The position numbers and the translations under genes were made by a program. The notes under the pieces were generated by a model, which saw only the letters and a program-made list of their open reading frames with translations, made no database searches and was not told the origin of the DNA. Of a DNA stretch of 64,000 nucleotides, positions 1 to 7,741 are shown piece after piece (the stretch's first letter is position 1; every line of letters begins with the position of its first letter). This DNA comes from Aquincola tertiaricarbonis. Its GTDB lineage: Bacteria; Pseudomonadota; Gammaproteobacteria; Burkholderiales; Burkholderiaceae_C. The DNA lies in assembly GCF_023573145.1 (NCBI RefSeq), contig NZ_CP097636.1:1364001-1428000 (forward strand), in the 5' to 3' direction.

Positions 1-89
1 TCGACCACCGCGAACACCAGCATCTCAAGCACGCCGGCCATCACGAAGGCCGGCCAGGCGATCAGCAGCGCCCGCAGCGCGAAGTTCAC
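1..89 (-). CDS. Small membrane protein at the end of the cco operon, partial
   Basis: Only the first 29 codons lie in the window; the rest runs off the left edge. The GTG start at 89 overlaps the TGA stop of the fixH-like gene, an arrangement typical of translational coupling. The visible N-terminus begins MNFALRALLIAWPAF and continues as a hydrophobic helix with an acidic residue near the end. Short one- or two-helix proteins are often found after ccoG and fixH in Burkholderiales, but I do not know a function for them. The coding call rests on the coupling and the hydrophobic pattern. Confidence 0.55.
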   Translation of the reverse strand, partial: MNFALRALLIAWPAFVMAGVLEMLVFAVV

Positions 90-346
90 GGCCGTGCCCC
101 AGCGGTGCCGGCAGGGGTGGACTCAGCCACCGGCTTGGCTTGTGGTGCCTCCACCTGCAACGTGGTCACCGCCCGCGGGATGCGCGACGCCGCCACCTCG
201 GGGTCGGCGCCACGCACCGCGATCACCGCGGTGACGATGCCGGCCACCACCACGGTGGCGGGGCCGCCCATCACCAGCCAGGCGGTGGGCACGCGCCACC
301 AGGGCAGGGTGGGGCGGAGGTCTTGGTGGTTCAGGTTGGGGGTCAT
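86..346 (-). CDS. fixH: FixH-like small membrane protein of the cbb3 oxidase locus
   Basis: The protein has 86 residues if it starts at the ATG at 346 (MTPNLNHQ); an in-frame ATG at 376 lies inside ccoG and is less likely. After a short polar N-terminus comes a PWWRVPTAWL segment and one strong transmembrane helix (about residues 20-43, rich in G, A and V), then a periplasmic tail rich in Ala and Pro. FixH/CcoH proteins help assemble the cbb3 oxidase, and the position directly after ccoG supports the name. The protein is shorter than rhizobial FixH, so it is a FixH-like variant. The gap to ccoG is 26 nt. Confidence 0.75.
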   Translation of the reverse strand: MTPNLNHQDLRPTLPWWRVPTAWLVMGGPATVVVAGIVTAVIAVRGADPEVAASRIPRAVTTLQVEAPQAKPVAESTPAGTAGARP

Positions 347-372
347 GGGGCTACTCCTGCGCGGGCGCTGCC

Positions 373-1833
373 TCAACGCGGCACGATGAAAGTGGACTTC
401 TCGGTGACGTCGGCCGGCGCGCTGCTGCCGGGCTCATTCACCAGATGGAACTGCACCGGATGGGCGCCGCTGCCCAGGCCTTGCGCTGCCTCGGGCGGCA
501 GCTGCACCTGCAGCACGAACCAGCGGGCCTCGGCCGGGGCAAGGGCCAGCGGGCCATGGTCGGCCACCACCGCGCCGGGCAGGCCGGCCACCTGCAGGCG
601 GTAGCGCTGCGGCTCGGCGCTGGCATTCATCAGCTGCAGGCGGTAGACGTTCTCGATGCGGCCGTCTTCGACGATACGGGCCAGCGAGGTACGGTCACGC
701 ACCACGTCCACCTTGAGCGGCGAGCGCTGCATCAGGCTGAAGACGAAGGCGCCCGAGATGAGCACCAGCACCGCGCCGTACACCAGCACCCGCGGCCGCG
801 CGATGCGGCGCAGCAGCGTGGCCGGTTGATGGCGGTCCAGGGCCATCGCGTTCTGCGTGGCGTAGCGGATCAGCCCGCGCGGGGTGCGCATCTTGTCCAT
901 CACGCCGTTGCAGGCGTCGATGCAGGCGGTGCAGGCGATGCACTCGTACTGCAGGCCGTCGCGGATGTCGATGCCGGTGGGGCACACCTGCACGCACAGG
1001 CCGCAGTCGATGCAGTCGCCCACGTTCAGCTTGGCCTTGTCGGCATCGCGGCCATGCTTGCCGCGCGGCTCGCCACGCTGCTGGTCGTAGCTGACGATCA
1101 GCGTGTCATGGTCGAACATCGCGCTCTGGAAGCGCGCATACGGGCACATGTACTTGCACACCTGCTCACGCATGAAGCCGGCGTTGCCGTAGGTGGCCAG
1201 GCCGTAGAACAGCACCCAAAACCATTCCCAGGGCCCGAAGTCCAGCGTGAAGGCCTCTGCCCACAGCGTGCGGATGGGCGTGAAGTAGCCCACGAAGGTG
1301 AAGCCGGTCCACAGCGCGATGGCCAGCCAGGCGGCATGCTTGCCGCCCTTGCGCCACAGCTTCTCGGCCGTCCAGGGGCCGGCGTCCAGCTTCATGCGGG
1401 CGCCGCGTTCACCTTCGAACTTGTGTTCCACCCACAGGAAGATTTCGGTGTAGACCGTCTGCGGGCAGGCATAACCGCACCACAGCCGACCGCCCACCGC
1501 GGTGAAGAAGAAGAGGCCATAGGCGCTGAGGATCAGCAGCCCGGTGAGGTAGATGAAATCCTGCGGATACAGGATCAGGTCGAACAGGTAGAAGCGCCGC
1601 GCGCCCAGGTCGAACAGCACGGCCGGGCGGCCGTTCCAGCTCAGCCAGGGCAGGCCATAGAACAGCAGCTGGGTGAACCACACCATCACCCAGCGCCATG
1701 AGGCGAACCAGCCCTTGACCGACCGCGGGTAAACCTTCTTGTGGCTTTCGTACAGCCACACCACGCGCGCGGACTTGGCGGCCGCGCCCGGTGTGCCCGT
1801 GGGGCCGGCCGGCTGGATCGGCGATGCAGACAT
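373..1833 (-). CDS. ccoG: CcoG (FixG/RdxA), Fe-S accessory protein of cbb3 oxidase
   Basis: This 486-residue membrane protein carries several transmembrane helices in its N-terminal half, including a helix bearing CGYACPQTVY. A dicluster ferredoxin region follows, with cysteine motifs DCIDCGLCVQVCPTG and ECIACTACIDAC for two [4Fe-4S] clusters. After another membrane helix, the C-terminus forms the Ig-like FixG domain. CcoG is known to act as a cupric reductase supplying Cu(I) for cbb3 assembly. The length is normal for the family. It begins 7 nt after the ccoP stop and belongs to the same operon. Confidence 0.96.
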   Translation of the reverse strand: MSASPIQPAGPTGTPGAAAKSARVVWLYESHKKVYPRSVKGWFASWRWVMVWFTQLLFYGLPWLSWNGRPAVLFDLGARRFYLFDLILYPQDFIYLTGLLILSAYGLFFFTAVGGRLWCGYACPQTVYTEIFLWVEHKFEGERGARMKLDAGPWTAEKLWRKGGKHAAWLAIALWTGFTFVGYFTPIRTLWAEAFTLDFGPWEWFWVLFYGLATYGNAGFMREQVCKYMCPYARFQSAMFDHDTLIVSYDQQRGEPRGKHGRDADKAKLNVGDCIDCGLCVQVCPTGIDIRDGLQYECIACTACIDACNGVMDKMRTPRGLIRYATQNAMALDRHQPATLLRRIARPRVLVYGAVLVLISGAFVFSLMQRSPLKVDVVRDRTSLARIVEDGRIENVYRLQLMNASAEPQRYRLQVAGLPGAVVADHGPLALAPAEARWFVLQVQLPPEAAQGLGSGAHPVQFHLVNEPGSSAPADVTEKSTFIVPR

Positions 1834-1840
1834 GCAGGGC

Positions 1841-2761
1841 TCAGGGAGCGGACTTGGCCACGGTCGAGCCCTGCGACAGGCTCCACACGTAGGCCGCCAG
1901 CACGTTGATCTGTTCCGGGCTCAGGCGCTGGCCATGGGCCGGCATCACGTTGGTCTTGCCGTTGTTCACCATCGCGGTGATGGCGGCTTCACCATAGCCG
2001 TGCAGCCAGGTCTTGTCGCTGAGGTTGGGTGCGCCCAGCGCCTGGTTGCCCTGGCCCTTGGCACCGTGGCAGGCCGCGCAGGCGCTGAACTTCTCGCGGC
2101 CCAGGTGGGCGGCGATCGGGTCGTGCGGCGCACCCGACAGGCTGAGCACGTACTGCGCCACGTTGTGCACGTCGGTCGAGCTGCCCACCGCGGCGGCCAT
2201 CGGGGGCATCATCCCTTGGCGGCCGTTGGTGATGGTCTCGACGATGCGCTCGGGCGTGCCGCCCCACAGCCAGTCGTGGTCGGTCAGGTTCGGAAAGCCC
2301 TTGCTGCCGCGGGCATCGGCGCCGTGGCAGGCCGCGCAGTTGTTGGCGAAGAGGCGCTCGCCGATGGCCATGGCCTTGCTGTCACGCGCCAGTTCCTCGG
2401 CCGGCTTGCCGTTGAAGGCGGCGTACACCGGCGCCGCGGCATCGCGGGCCTTGGCCTTTTCCGCGTCCAGCTGGCCGGTGCTGGACCAGCCCAGCGTGCC
2501 CTTGCTGCTGCCCAGGCCCGGGTAGCTGGCCAGGTAGATGGCGGCGAACACCACGGTGATGACGAACAGCCACATCCACCAGCGCGGCAGCGGGTTGTTC
2601 AGCTCCACCAGGTCTTCGTCCCACACGTGGCCGGTGGTGTTGTCGTCGGCCATCACGCGGCGGCGTGCGGCGATGAACAGCAGGGCCAGGCAGGCCAGCA
2701 GGCCGACGATGGTGACGGCGGCCACGTAGATCGACCAGCCGCTGTGGATGAAGTCGCTCAT
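1841..2761 (-). CDS. ccoP: Cytochrome c oxidase cbb3-type subunit III (CcoP)
   Basis: CcoP is the diheme c-type cytochrome subunit that feeds electrons to CcoN. The 306-residue protein has two N-terminal membrane helices (about residues 10-32 and 61-80) joined by the family stretch DEDLVELNNPLPRWW. Two periplasmic cytochrome c domains follow, with heme sites CAACH at residues 142-146 and 228-232. I chose the ATG at 2761 because it overlaps the ccoQ stop (ATGA) and gives the standard N-terminus MSDFIHSGWS; a longer in-frame reading only runs back through ccoQ. Confidence 0.97.
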   Translation of the reverse strand: MSDFIHSGWSIYVAAVTIVGLLACLALLFIAARRRVMADDNTTGHVWDEDLVELNNPLPRWWMWLFVITVVFAAIYLASYPGLGSSKGTLGWSSTGQLDAEKAKARDAAAPVYAAFNGKPAEELARDSKAMAIGERLFANNCAACHGADARGSKGFPNLTDHDWLWGGTPERIVETITNGRQGMMPPMAAAVGSSTDVHNVAQYVLSLSGAPHDPIAAHLGREKFSACAACHGAKGQGNQALGAPNLSDKTWLHGYGEAAITAMVNNGKTNVMPAHGQRLSPEQINVLAAYVWSLSQGSTVAKSAP

Positions 2762-2934
2762 GAGCCACTCCCTTCGGCACGCGGCTCGGTGCCACGCATC
2801 TCTTCGTTGAAGGGCAGCAGCGCGGCCTCGTCCAGCGCCCGGCGGCGGCTGGGCAGCCACACCCACACGGCCAGTGCCAGGAAGAGGACCAGGCTGCACA
2901 GCGTCACGGCGCTGCGGAGAACATTGATGTCCAT
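2758..2934 (-). CDS. ccoQ: Cytochrome c oxidase cbb3-type subunit IV (CcoQ)
   Basis: A 58-residue ORF fills the gap between ccoO and ccoP. It reads MDINVLRSAVTLCSLVLF, then one membrane helix ending VWVWLPSRRR, then an acidic tail with LLPFNEE. One helix followed by a positive charge cluster and an acidic motif is the usual shape of CcoQ/FixQ, which stabilises the oxidase complex. The stop codon overlaps the ccoP start by 4 nt, and the start lies 14 nt after ccoO. Confidence 0.93.
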   Translation of the reverse strand: MDINVLRSAVTLCSLVLFLALAVWVWLPSRRRALDEAALLPFNEEMRGTEPRAEGSGS

Positions 2935-2948
2935 GATGTGCCTTGCGA

Positions 2949-3569
2949 TTACTTGACGTGCGTGCCCATCACCTGCAGGTACGCCACCAGGGCGTCCAGC
3001 TCGGTGCGGCCCTTGACGGACTCGGCGGCCCCGGCGATGTCTTCGTCGGTGTAGGGCACGCCCAGGCTGCGCAGCGTCTTCAGGTGGGTGGGCAGCGTGG
3101 CGGCATCCACCGCGGTGCGTTCCAGCCAGGGGTAGGCGGGCATGTTCGATTCAGGCACCAGGTCGCGCGGGTTGTTCAGGTGCACGCGGTGCCATTCGTC
3201 GCTGTACTTGCTGCCCACGCGGGCCAGGTCGGGGCCGGTGCGCTTGCTGCCCCACTGGAAGGGGTGGTCGTACACGAACTCACCGGCCTGGCTGGGCGCG
3301 CCGTAGCGCAGCGTCTCGGCCAGCAGCGGCCGGATCATCTGCGAGTGGCAGTTGTAGCAACCCTCGCGGGTGTAGACGTCACGGCCCGCCAGCTGCAGCG
3401 CGGTGTAGGGCTTCAGGCCCTCGGCCGGCTGCGTGGTGCTGCGCTGGAAGAACAGCGGCACGATCTCGACCATGCCGCCGACGGCCACCGTCAGCAGGAT
3501 CAGCACGATCATCAGGAAGTTGCTGGTTTCGATGCGCTGGTGGCCGCGCGCTTGTGTGTCATGGCTCAT
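2949..3569 (-). CDS. ccoO: Cytochrome c oxidase cbb3-type subunit II (CcoO)
   Basis: CcoO is the monoheme cytochrome c subunit of the cbb3 oxidase. The 206-residue protein has one N-terminal membrane helix (about residues 18-40) and a heme c site CYNCH at residues 71-75, preceded by the family motif [10 protein letters not shown]. Met residues near NMPAYPWL are typical of the distal ligand region. The start at 3569 (MSHDTQARG) is 11 nt after ccoN; the longer open frame upstream lies inside ccoN and is not coding. Confidence 0.97.
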   Translation of the reverse strand: MSHDTQARGHQRIETSNFLMIVLILLTVAVGGMVEIVPLFFQRSTTQPAEGLKPYTALQLAGRDVYTREGCYNCHSQMIRPLLAETLRYGAPSQAGEFVYDHPFQWGSKRTGPDLARVGSKYSDEWHRVHLNNPRDLVPESNMPAYPWLERTAVDAATLPTHLKTLRSLGVPYTDEDIAGAAESVKGRTELDALVAYLQVMGTHVK

Positions 3570-3580
3570 GGTTGTGTTCC

Positions 3581-5020
3581 TCAGGCGCGGACGAGTTGCG
3601 GTGCATAGGCCACCACGCGCTGGCCGCTGCGCACGGTCATCACCACGTTCCAGGCCATCACGCCCATGCCGGCCAGGTAGAGCAGGCCGCCGGCCAGGCG
3701 CACCACGTAGAAGGGGAAGGTGGCCTTGACGCTCTCGACGAAGGTGTAGACCAGCGTGCCGTCGGGGTTGACCGCGCGCCACATCAGGCCCTGCATCACG
3801 CCAGCGATCCACATCGCGGCGATGTAGAGCACGATGCCCAGCGTGGCGATCCAGAAGTGCAGCTCGATGGCGGCCACGCTGTGCATCTGGCGGCGGCCGT
3901 ACAGCCGCGGGATCAGGTGGTACAGCGAGCCCATCGAGATCAGCCCCACCCAGCCCAGCGCGCCGGAGTGCACGTGGCCGATGGTCCAGTCGGTGTAGTG
4001 CGACAGCGCGTTCACCGTCTTGATGGACATCATCGGGCCCTCGAAGGTGGACATGCCGTAGAACGACAGCGCCACGATCAGGAACTTGAGGATGGGGTCG
4101 TCACGCAGCTTGTGCCAGGCACCGCTGAGCGTCATCACGCCGTTGATCATGCCGCCCCAGCTGGGCGCCAGCAGCACCAGCGAGAACACCATGCCCACGC
4201 TTTGTGCCCAGTCGGGCAGCGCGGTGTAGTGCAGGTGGTGCGGGCCCGCCCACATGTAGGTGAAGATCAGGGCCCAGAAGTGCACGATGGACAGGCGGTA
4301 GCTGTACACCGGGCGCTCGGCCTGCTTGGGGATGTAGTAGTACATCATCCCCAGGAAGCCCGCGGTCAGGAAGAAGCCCACCGCGTTATGGCCGTACCAC
4401 CACTGCACCATCGCGTCCTGCACGCCGGCGTAGGCCGAGTAGCTCTTCATCATGCCGGCCGGCAGCGCCGCGCTGTTGACGATGTGCAGCAGCGCCACCG
4501 CGATGATGAAGGCCCCGAAGAACCAGTTGGCCACGTAGATGTGGCGCACCTTGCGGATGCCGATGGTGCCGAAGAACACCACCGCGTAGGCCACCCACAC
4601 CACCGCGATCAGGATGTCGATCGGCCATTCCAGCTCTGCGTATTCCTTGCCCTGGGTGAAGCCCATGGGCAGCGAGATGGCCGCGGCCAGGATGACCAGC
4701 TGCCAGCCCCAGAAGGTGAACTTGGCCAGCCAGGGCAGGAACAGCGGCGTCTGGCAGGTGCGCTGCACCACGTGGTAGCTGGTGGCAAACAGGGCGCAGC
4801 CGCCGAAGGCGAAGATCACCGCATTGGTATGCAGCGGGCGCAACCGGCCGTAGCTGAGCCACGGAATGCCGAAGTTGAGTTCAGGCCAGGTGAGCTGGGC
4901 GGCGATGAACACACCCACCGCCATGCCCACCACACCCCACAGCACCGCTGCGAGCGCAAAGCCGCGCACGGCGTCGTCGGTGTAGGCCACCGTGTTGTTT
5001 GAGACTGGATTGGCAGCCAT
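3581..5020 (-). CDS. ccoN: Cytochrome c oxidase cbb3-type catalytic subunit I (CcoN)
   Basis: CcoN is the heme-copper subunit that reduces O2 to water and pumps protons. The 479-residue protein has about 12 membrane helices. Conserved histidines are visible: His64 in RPLHTNA and His350 in [10 protein letters not shown] fit heme ligands, and His210 in [10 protein letters not shown] with His260/His261 in AGPHHLHY fit the CuB site. A strong ribosome binding site (AGGAGG) lies just before the ATG. It is the first gene after the FNR-type promoter, so the operon should be induced at low oxygen. Confidence 0.98.
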   Translation of the reverse strand: MAANPVSNNTVAYTDDAVRGFALAAVLWGVVGMAVGVFIAAQLTWPELNFGIPWLSYGRLRPLHTNAVIFAFGGCALFATSYHVVQRTCQTPLFLPWLAKFTFWGWQLVILAAAISLPMGFTQGKEYAELEWPIDILIAVVWVAYAVVFFGTIGIRKVRHIYVANWFFGAFIIAVALLHIVNSAALPAGMMKSYSAYAGVQDAMVQWWYGHNAVGFFLTAGFLGMMYYYIPKQAERPVYSYRLSIVHFWALIFTYMWAGPHHLHYTALPDWAQSVGMVFSLVLLAPSWGGMINGVMTLSGAWHKLRDDPILKFLIVALSFYGMSTFEGPMMSIKTVNALSHYTDWTIGHVHSGALGWVGLISMGSLYHLIPRLYGRRQMHSVAAIELHFWIATLGIVLYIAAMWIAGVMQGLMWRAVNPDGTLVYTFVESVKATFPFYVVRLAGGLLYLAGMGVMAWNVVMTVRSGQRVVAYAPQLVRA

Positions 5021-5058
5021 CGGCCGCCTCCTTTCCGAGCTTGTGACAGGACACTCGG

Positions 5059-5100
5059 ATTGTTTGGAAAAGGCCCTCAGCGGGCCTTGATGCGGATCAA
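5059..5100 (-). promoter_or_regulatory. Class II FNR/ANR-dependent promoter of ccoNOQP
   Basis: TTGATGCGGATCAA at 5087-5100 is a perfect match to the FNR consensus TTGAT-N4-ATCAA. Its centre (5093.5) puts a class II start site at about 5052, and the -10 hexamer expected at 5064-5059 on the minus strand reads AACAAT (4 of 6 to consensus). The leader would be about 31 nt and contains the AGGAGG ribosome site. The box overlaps the end of ccoS. The site match is direct; its use by FNR/ANR is inferred from known cco regulation. Confidence 0.85.
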
Positions 5101-5273
5101 GCGGGGCCTGCTCCGCGGGAACTGACGGGAGCTTCCACGCCTTCTTGCAGGATGTCTTCGCCCGCGCGCTGCAGGTCGTCGAACTGGCCGCCGAACAAGG
5201 CCCAGGCGAACGCCCCCATGATGCCCAGCACCAGCAAGGCAGACAGCGGGATCAGCAGGTACAGGATGTCCAT
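5097..5273 (-). CDS. ccoS: CcoS, cbb3 oxidase maturation protein
   Basis: A 58-residue ORF lies 4 nt after ccoI. It starts [17 protein letters not shown], forms one membrane helix, and continues [19 protein letters not shown]. The N-terminal helix followed by an aromatic GQFDDL motif is the CcoS signature. CcoS is needed for insertion of heme and copper cofactors into cbb3 oxidase. Its TGA stop lies within the FNR box that drives ccoN. Confidence 0.93.
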   Translation of the reverse strand: MDILYLLIPLSALLVLGIMGAFAWALFGGQFDDLQRAGEDILQEGVEAPVSSRGAGPA

Positions 5274-5277
5274 GCGC

Positions 5278-7590
5278 TCAAACTTGTCTAGACGAGTGGC
5301 GGGCCAGCCTCAGCGAGTTGCCGATGACCACCAACGAGCTGATGGCCATGCCCAGGCCCGAGGCCCAGGGCGGCAGCAGCCCGGCCAGCGCCAGCGGCAC
5401 GCAGGCGGCGTTGTACACACCGGCCCACACCATGTTCTGCCGCACCACGCGCAGCATGCGCTGCGCCAGCCGGCGGGCGTCGGCCACATCGGCCAGGCGG
5501 TTGGACACCACCACCGCATCGGCATGGCTGCGGGTGACCAGCGCGCCTTCGCCCATGGCCAATGACACATCCGCCTGCGCCAGCACCGGCGCATCGTTGA
5601 TGCCGTCGCCCAGCATGGCCACGCGCTGGCCGCCCTGCTGGGCTCGGCGCAGCAGGGCCAGCTTGTCCTGCGGCTGCAGGCCGCCGTGCGCGCCGTCCAG
5701 CTTCAGGCGTGTGGCCAGGGCCGCGGCGCGCTCGGGCGAATCGCCCGACAGCAGCGTGATGCGCACGCCGTCGGCCTGTAGCTGGCGCGCCGCCTCGGCG
5801 GTACCGGGGCGCAGCTGTTCCGCCAGCACGAAGCAGGCAAGTGCGCGGCCCTCGCAGCCCAGCCACACCTGCGGGCCTTCAGGCGCGCCACCGACGGTGG
5901 ACAGCGGAACGGCCTCGGCCGCAGACACGAAGGCCTGCGAGCCCAGGCGCCAGGTGCGGCCTTGCGCATCGCGCGCCTGCAGGCCGCGGCCAGGTTCTTC
6001 CTGGATGGCCTGCCAGCCGAAGGCGGCGTCTGGCGCCTGGGCATCGGCGGCCAGCGCGCACGAAAGCGGATGGCTGGACCAGCCGGCGAGCAAGGCCGCG
6101 CGCTGGTGCAAGGCTTCAGCCGGGCCGAAGTGGCGCGCCGCCTGCTGCCAGTGCACCGCGCTGCAGCGCAGCTGGCCTTCGGTCAGGGTGCCGGTCTTGT
6201 CGACGAACAGTTGGCGCACGCTGGCCAGGGCTTCCAGCGCGTCCAGCCGGCGCATCAGCACGCCGCGGCGCGCCAGTGCGCCGGTGGCCGCCAGCACGGC
6301 CGAAGGCGCGGCCAGCGACAGCGCGCAGGGGCAGGTGACGATGAGCACCGACACCGCCACCCACACTGCGCGTTCGGGCTCGATGAACCACCAGGCCAGC
6401 GCGGCGCCGGCCGCCAGCAGCAGCACCACCGCCAAAAAGGGCCCGGCCCAGCGATCGGCCGCGCGCGCCAGCGTGGGCCGCTGCGACAAGGCCTGGCGCA
6501 TCAGCGCCACGATGGCCTCGTGCCGGGTGTCGGCACCCACGCGTTCCACCCGCATTTCCACCGGCGCCTGCAGGTTCAGGCTGCCGGCCACCACCGCGTC
6601 GCCCGGCTGCTTGGGCACCGGGCGCGATTCGCCGGTGAGCAGCGCCTCGTCGGCCTGGGTGCTGCCGCGGGTGAGCACGCCATCGGCCGCGAAGGCCTGG
6701 CCGGTCGGCACCCGCAGCACGTCGCCCGGCGCCACGCGCTGGGCGCTCACGGTCTCGGTGCTGCCATCGGCGCGCACGCGCAGCACGCTGGCGGGCAATT
6801 GGCCCAGCGTGGTTTCCAGCGATTCAGCCGCGCGGTGGCGGGCCGCCATCTCCAGCCAGCGCCCGCCCAGCAGGAAGCTGATGAACATGGCGATGGAGTC
6901 GAAGTACACCTCGTGCCCGAACACGCCGCCTGGCTGGAAGGCCGCGCCGCTGCTGGCCACGAAGGCCACCGCGACGCCGATGGACACAGGCAGGTCCATG
7001 CCGATGCGGCCCTGGCGCAGCGCACGCCAGGCGCCCGAGAAGAAGGGCAGGGCCGAGAACCACAGCACCGGCAGCGTGAGCAGCCAGCTGGCCCAGTCGA
7101 GCAGCTGCTTGAGGTCGGGCGCCAGCTCGCCGGGGCCGGCGAAGTAGGCGGGCGCGGCCATCATCATGATCTGCATGGAGCAGAAGGCCGCGACGAACAG
7201 CCGCCAGGTGGCACTGCGCCGCTCGGCCTGGCGCTGCGCGCGGGCGCCGGCCGCGGTGTCGGGCGCCGCGGTGTAGCCGGCGCGCTGCACCGCCGCCACC
7301 AGGTCCGAAGCGCGGGTGCGGCCCGCGTCCCAGCGCACCGTGGCGCGCTGCGCGGCGCCGTTCACGCTGGCCGACAGCACGCCCGGCACGCCGCGCAGCG
7401 CCTGTTCGATCAGGCCCGCGCAGCTGCCGCAATGCAGCCCACCCAGCGCCAGCGCCGACTCGGCCACCTGCCGCCCGGCCGCGTCGGCGCTGAAGGAGGT
7501 GAAGCCCCGCAGTTCCAGCGGATCGTCCAGCAAGGCAAGGGGCGGTGCCGCAGCGCGCACCGGCGCCGCAGCCAGGGCGGCTTCGGTCAT
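5278..7590 (-). CDS. ccoI: CcoI (FixI), copper-exporting P1B-type ATPase for cbb3 assembly
   Basis: This 770-residue P-type ATPase moves Cu across the inner membrane for oxidase maturation. An N-terminal heavy-metal-associated domain carries LHCGSCAG (Cys54 and Cys57). Then come the membrane domain with the metal site TCPCALSLAAP, the phosphorylation motif DKTGTLTEGQ, and the hinge motif GDGINDAPVLAQ. The unusually long N-terminus before the metal-binding domain is normal for CcoI/FixI. Pairing with ccoS separates it from general CopA exporters. Confidence 0.95.
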   Translation of the reverse strand: MTEAALAAAPVRAAAPPLALLDDPLELRGFTSFSADAAGRQVAESALALGGLHCGSCAGLIEQALRGVPGVLSASVNGAAQRATVRWDAGRTRASDLVAAVQRAGYTAAPDTAAGARAQRQAERRSATWRLFVAAFCSMQIMMMAAPAYFAGPGELAPDLKQLLDWASWLLTLPVLWFSALPFFSGAWRALRQGRIGMDLPVSIGVAVAFVASSGAAFQPGGVFGHEVYFDSIAMFISFLLGGRWLEMAARHRAAESLETTLGQLPASVLRVRADGSTETVSAQRVAPGDVLRVPTGQAFAADGVLTRGSTQADEALLTGESRPVPKQPGDAVVAGSLNLQAPVEMRVERVGADTRHEAIVALMRQALSQRPTLARAADRWAGPFLAVVLLLAAGAALAWWFIEPERAVWVAVSVLIVTCPCALSLAAPSAVLAATGALARRGVLMRRLDALEALASVRQLFVDKTGTLTEGQLRCSAVHWQQAARHFGPAEALHQRAALLAGWSSHPLSCALAADAQAPDAAFGWQAIQEEPGRGLQARDAQGRTWRLGSQAFVSAAEAVPLSTVGGAPEGPQVWLGCEGRALACFVLAEQLRPGTAEAARQLQADGVRITLLSGDSPERAAALATRLKLDGAHGGLQPQDKLALLRRAQQGGQRVAMLGDGINDAPVLAQADVSLAMGEGALVTRSHADAVVVSNRLADVADARRLAQRMLRVVRQNMVWAGVYNAACVPLALAGLLPPWASGLGMAISSLVVIGNSLRLARHSSRQV

Positions 7591-7624
7591 GGGGGGAATC
7601 TAGGGCGCCAGCGGCGGAGGCGCC

Positions 7625-7638
7625 ATGACGTGGATCAA
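7625..7638 (-). promoter_or_regulatory. Possible second FNR-type site upstream of ccoI
   Basis: On the minus strand the sequence reads TTGATCCACGTCAT, which has one perfect half-site (TTGAT) and a degraded one (GTCAT for ATCAA), 8 of 10 conserved positions. It sits 34 nt before the ccoI start codon, in the 151-nt region shared with the divergent unknown gene. At class II spacing the start site would fall on the ccoI ATG, so either the message is nearly leaderless or the site works differently. I regard it as a candidate only. Confidence 0.4.
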
Positions 7639-7741
7639 GCGCGGCGAGGGGTGCACGGGGCGCCATGGGCCTCGCTTACAGTCGTAACAAAACGCGTTGC
7701 CACCCGGCGCGGGGTTCGCGCCATCACGAGAGAAGGACGTC

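Noticed and set aside
1739..2956. Plus-strand open frame opposite ccoG, ccoP and ccoQ
   Set aside because: It is a shadow of the cco genes, with Ala/Val/His-rich low-information sequence and no ribosome site.
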